Positions 33,144 through 35,500 of a stretch of DNA of 35,500 nucleotides are shown here, piece after piece. The stretch is from the NCBI RefSeq assembly GCF_000964085.1, contig NZ_JZRB01000059.1, forward strand, positions 1-35,500, given 5' to 3'. Each line of letters starts with the position of its first letter. The stretch's first letter is position 1. Made by a program: the position numbers and the translations under genes. The stretch comes from Luteibacter yeojuensis (GTDB taxonomy: Bacteria > Pseudomonadota > Gammaproteobacteria > Xanthomonadales > Rhodanobacteraceae). Under the pieces are notes generated by a model. The model made no database searches. It saw only the letters and a list, made by a program, of their open reading frames with translations, and was not told the origin of the DNA.

Positions 33144-33761
33144 ATGGCCAACACGACCAGGCGCGAGACCCCGAAAGGCGAAGCGCGCAGGCGCCAGGTG
33201 CTGGACGCCGCCACGGAGTGCTTCCGCCAGGAGGGCATCCACAGCAGCTCCATCTCGCGCATCTCGCGCACCTCGGGCATGAGCCCGGGGCACATCTACC
33301 ACTACTTTGAAAGCAAGGAAGCCATCGTCGAGGCGATCGCCGAGCGCCAGGAGCACGAGAACCTCGAGCTGCTGGACAGCTTCCAGGCCGATACCCAGGG
33401 GGGTGACGTGGCGACGCGCCTCGTTCGTCGCATACCCGAGGTGGTGGCCCGCGGCACCAACCCGGCCAACACGGCGCTCTCGCTCGAACTGGCCGCCGAA
33501 GCCTCGCGCAACCGCGCGGTGGCCCAGATCATCCACCGCATGGACAAGGGGATCACCGACCGCTTCGTGCGGCTCATCGAGGACGTAGGCATGCCCGCTG
33601 GTCTAAGCTCGGCCGATGTACTGAACCGGGTCGATTTCATCGCGCTGATGATCAACGGCTTGCCGCTTCGCGCGCAGATGAATCCCGACCTGGACGTGGA
33701 CGCGATGACGGGCATGCTGTGCGACGTCATCCGTTTCCTGCTGGAGCCACCGCGGGGGTAG
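33144..33761 (+). CDS. TetR-family repressor of the RND efflux operon
   Basis: A 205-residue regulator. The HTH covers about residues 30-65 (SSSISRISRTSGMSPGHIYH, then YFESKEAIVEAIAERQE). The all-helical ligand domain follows (TRLVRRIPEVVARGTNPANT, then ALSLELAAEASRNRAVAQII). The start at 33144 has AGGAG upstream. It is divergent from the pump operon with 219 bases between, and the shared operator copies support repression of the pump and of itself. The PQQ dehydrogenase gene begins three bases after its stop and must be read from the same transcript unless an internal promoter exists. Confidence 0.93.
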   Translation: MANTTRRETPKGEARRRQVLDAATECFRQEGIHSSSISRISRTSGMSPGHIYHYFESKEAIVEAIAERQEHENLELLDSFQADTQGGDVATRLVRRIPEVVARGTNPANTALSLELAAEASRNRAVAQIIHRMDKGITDRFVRLIEDVGMPAGLSSADVLNRVDFIALMINGLPLRAQMNPDLDVDAMTGMLCDVIRFLLEPPRG

Positions 33762-33764
33762 GCG

Positions 33765-35213
33765 ATGAAGCGAGCGATGAGGGCGGCCGCGCTGGCCTTG
33801 GGTATCGGTTGGCTGCAAACCGCGCCGGCCGCGACGCAATCCATCGCCAGCGTGCCCGACATGGCGCTCGCCACGCCGCATCGCTTCGAGCGCGTCGCCT
33901 TCGACCTCCGCGTGCCGTGGGAACTGGCGTTCCTGCCCGATGGCACGCTCATCTTCACCGAGCGCGACGGCCACGTGCGCCTGCTCGGCCCCGGCCACGA
34001 CACTGCGCCCGCGTTGCAGGTGCCCGTGGCCCAGGGCAACAAGATGGGCATGCTCGGCCTTGCGCTCGACCCCGCGTTCGCCCGCAACCATTACGTCTAC
34101 CTCGCCTACGACCACGTCGCGGGCGATAGCGAATCGAACGAGGGCGAGCGCGCGTTCCAGCTGCGCGTCGTGCGCTTCGTGCTCGCCGATCGCAAGCTGG
34201 TGCAGCCGCGCGTGCTTGTCGATGGCATCCCCGCCGCCACGAACCACACGGGCTCGCGCCTGGTCTTCGGCCCCGATCGCAAGCTCTACATCACCACGGG
34301 CGACGCCGACCAGCCACCGAAGGCGCAGCAGCTAAGCGAATTCAACGGCAAGGTGCTGCGCATCAACCCGGATGGCAGCGTTCCCGCCGATAACCCGTTC
34401 GTGCATACGCCAGGCGCGCGGCCGGAAGTGTGGAGCTACGGTCATCGCAATCCCCAGGGCCTGGCGTTCGACGATGCCACGGGGACGCTGTTCGAAAGCG
34501 AGCACGGCCCGAACGGGGGCGACGAGATCAACCTCATCGCCAAAGGCGCGAACTACGGCTGGCCGACGATCGACCACGCCGCCACGAAAGAGGGCCTGCA
34601 GTCGCCCCTGTTCGAATTCACGCCGTCGGTGGCGCCGGGCAAGGCCATCCTCTACCACGGCAACGCATTCCCCGAGCTGCGCGGCAAACTGCTCGTGGCG
34701 CTGTTGCGCGGGGAGGGCATCCTGGTGTTCGATCGTGATGGCACCACGCTGTCGAACCCGCGGCGGTTGTTCACGCGCGGCTTCGGGCGTATCCGCGCCA
34801 TCATCGAAAGCCCCGAAGGCTACCTGTACTTCAGCACGTCGCAGTGGGATCCCGCCGAAGGCCAGCCGCGCAAGGACGATGACCTGATCGTGCGCGTGGT
34901 GCCGGCGTCGGCACCGAAGGGTGCTTACCCCGCGATCGAACCGCGCAAGATCGCGGCGAAGGCGGCGCCCACCGATCCGGCGCTGGTGGCGATCGCGACG
35001 CATTGCGCCGCGTGCCACGGGCCCGACTTGCGAGGGGGCTCCGGCCCCAACCTGGTGGACAGGAAGTTTGTTTACGTGACGGACGACGCGTCGCTGGAGG
35101 CTTTGATGGTGCGTGGCATTCCCGATCGCGGCATGCCGCCGAACTCGACCATCACGCCGGCAGAGCAGCAGCGCATCGCCACCTACCTCGACGCGGCGCG
35201 CGCCAAGCACTAA
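33765..35213 (+). CDS. PQQ-type sugar dehydrogenase fused to cytochrome c
   Basis: A 482-residue exported protein. A signal peptide (MKRAMRAAALALGIGWLQTA) leads into a six-bladed propeller of the soluble glucose/sorbosone (Asd/YliI-like) dehydrogenase family. It has VPWELAFLPDGTLIFTERDG, NHTGSRLVFGPDRKLYITTG, SYGHRNPQGLAFD and ESEHGPNGGDEINLI. A linker at about 385-405 joins it to a C-terminal class I cytochrome c domain with heme motif CAACH (414-418) and probable axial Met457 (DRGMPPNS). Electrons from aldose oxidation could pass from PQQ to the heme and on to the respiratory chain. The start at 33765 is three bases after the TetR stop. No PQQ synthesis genes are in the window, so cofactor supply must come from elsewhere. 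Confidence 0.92.
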   Translation: MKRAMRAAALALGIGWLQTAPAATQSIASVPDMALATPHRFERVAFDLRVPWELAFLPDGTLIFTERDGHVRLLGPGHDTAPALQVPVAQGNKMGMLGLALDPAFARNHYVYLAYDHVAGDSESNEGERAFQLRVVRFVLADRKLVQPRVLVDGIPAATNHTGSRLVFGPDRKLYITTGDADQPPKAQQLSEFNGKVLRINPDGSVPADNPFVHTPGARPEVWSYGHRNPQGLAFDDATGTLFESEHGPNGGDEINLIAKGANYGWPTIDHAATKEGLQSPLFEFTPSVAPGKAILYHGNAFPELRGKLLVALLRGEGILVFDRDGTTLSNPRRLFTRGFGRIRAIIESPEGYLYFSTSQWDPAEGQPRKDDDLIVRVVPASAPKGAYPAIEPRKIAAKAAPTDPALVAIATHCAACHGPDLRGGSGPNLVDRKFVYVTDDASLEALMVRGIPDRGMPPNSTITPAEQQRIATYLDAARAKH

Positions 35214-35236
35214 CGCGGGCGGTGCCAATATCATTT

Positions 35237-35277
35237 GTTGGAGCCAGCTTGCTTGTGGGAGCCAGCTTGCTGGCGAT
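35237..35277 (+). repeat. REP-like repeat: truncated copy followed by full copy
   Basis: A full unit at 35255-35277 has head GTGGGAGC and stem arms GCCAGC/GCTGGC (35261-35266, 35269-35274) with a two-base loop. Directly before it, at 35237-35254, is a copy that starts GTTGGAGCCAGCTTGCT and then stops, as if cut by the second unit. It lies 24 bases after the PQQ dehydrogenase stop. Confidence 0.7.
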
Positions 35278-35357
35278 GCCCTTCTCACCGGTTCATCCGC
35301 TGTCGCGAATGCATGTCTTAGCGGCGTTCGCCGCCTATGGCGTGCGGGGTTGAGGCG

Positions 35358-35381
35358 AAGAGCCCTTGGTGCCCACCCTCG
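35358..35381. repeat. Left arm of a 24-base inverted repeat at the window end
   Basis: This segment, containing CCTTGGTGCCCACCCTCG, is the reverse complement of 35477-35500 with one mismatch in 24 bases. The right arm touches the window edge, so the repeat may be longer. The 95 bases between hold a REP-like hairpin and no gene. Confidence 0.75.
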
Positions 35382-35417
35382 CGTTCAAGGCTGCGGCTGC
35401 GCCGCCGTGTTCTTCAT

Positions 35418-35441
35418 TCGCGCACGGGTGTGCGCTCCTAC
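35418..35441 (-). repeat. REP-like hairpin between the inverted-repeat arms
   Basis: On the minus strand the head is GTAGGAGC, followed by the stem arms GCGCAC and GTGCGC (35420-35425, 35430-35435) with a four-base loop. It is the same family as the hairpin at 73-97. Confidence 0.65.
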
Positions 35442-35476
35442 GGGCCTACGGCCGCTCTCTTGTGCGGAACTCGCCT

Positions 35477-35500
35477 CGAGGGTGGGCACCAAGGACTCTT
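35477..35500. repeat. Right arm of the inverted repeat at the window end
   Basis: It pairs with 35358-35381 over 24 bases with one mismatch and runs up to the last base of the window, so its true end is not visible. Confidence 0.75.

Noticed and set aside
35003..35353. A 116-residue plus-strand frame at the end of the PQQ dehydrogenase gene
   Set aside because: It overlaps the cytochrome c domain in another frame and runs through REP-like repeats; no ribosome site or domain.
1..35500. CRISPR array, tRNA, rRNA, phage or transposon genes
   Set aside because: No regularly spaced direct repeats, no cloverleaf-like or rRNA segments, and no integrase, transposase or phage proteins were seen on either strand.

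Overview
This is a dense stretch of high-G+C bacterial chromosome, roughly two thirds G+C by eye. It probably comes from a gammaproteobacterium of the Xanthomonadales, Rhodanobacteraceae type (Luteibacter or Dyella-like). The support is a large TonB-dependent receptor of the Xanthomonas/Caulobacter class, several LysR regulators each divergent from a small catabolic operon, and REP-like hairpins with a GTAGGAGC/GTGGGAGC head. That placement is an inference from gene style. I see no rRNA, tRNA, integrase, transposase or CRISPR array. No gene-free stretch exceeds 300 bases.

Layout. 1-3732: a REP-like hairpin, a TonB-dependent receptor (minus) and a small secreted NTF2-like protein (plus). 3733-9630: a four-gene minus-strand operon in the order amidohydrolase, 4,5-dihydroxyphthalate-decarboxylase-like protein, DctA-type symporter, OprB-type porin. 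It is divergent from a LysR-type regulator with two tandem DNA-binding domains and looks like an uptake and breakdown unit for an organic acid. 9631-13665: a Tat-exported alpha/beta hydrolase, then a flavin-type pyridoxamine-phosphate-oxidase-like gene with a dehalogenase-like alpha/beta hydrolase, divergent from a LysR regulator. 13666-17756: two small secreted proteins, a LytS-type histidine kinase with a LytTR response regulator, and an RMD1/DUF155-family membrane protein. 17760-19475: an SDR dehydrogenase divergent from its LysR regulator. 19593-22947: phosphocholine-type phospholipase C with a clear terminator, then a TupA-like ATP-grasp enzyme behind an AT-rich leader. 22948-24317: a TetR regulator divergent from a second SDR, with two operator palindromes in the shared promoter. 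24401-25940: EF-hand and glycine-zipper proteins, divergent from a DsbA/FrnE-type oxidoreductase. 25950-35213: an RND efflux operon (adaptor, permease, outer membrane channel) whose last gene is a type II NADH dehydrogenase, divergent from a TetR regulator followed after 3 bases by a PQQ-type sugar dehydrogenase fused to cytochrome c. 35214-35500: REP-like hairpins and a long inverted repeat.

Most transcription units pair a regulator with a divergent effector operon, and several shared promoters carry visible palindromes. The most interesting arrangement is the efflux region. Near-identical operators sit before both divergent units, so a pump, an NADH dehydrogenase and a periplasmic PQQ/cytochrome c dehydrogenase would be co-regulated. 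Also notable are the tandem-domain LysR regulator and a DctA-type carrier whose substrate-binding arginine position is phenylalanine. I do not see a clearly unprecedented defence or mobile system; most of the window is ordinary metabolic and envelope chromosome.
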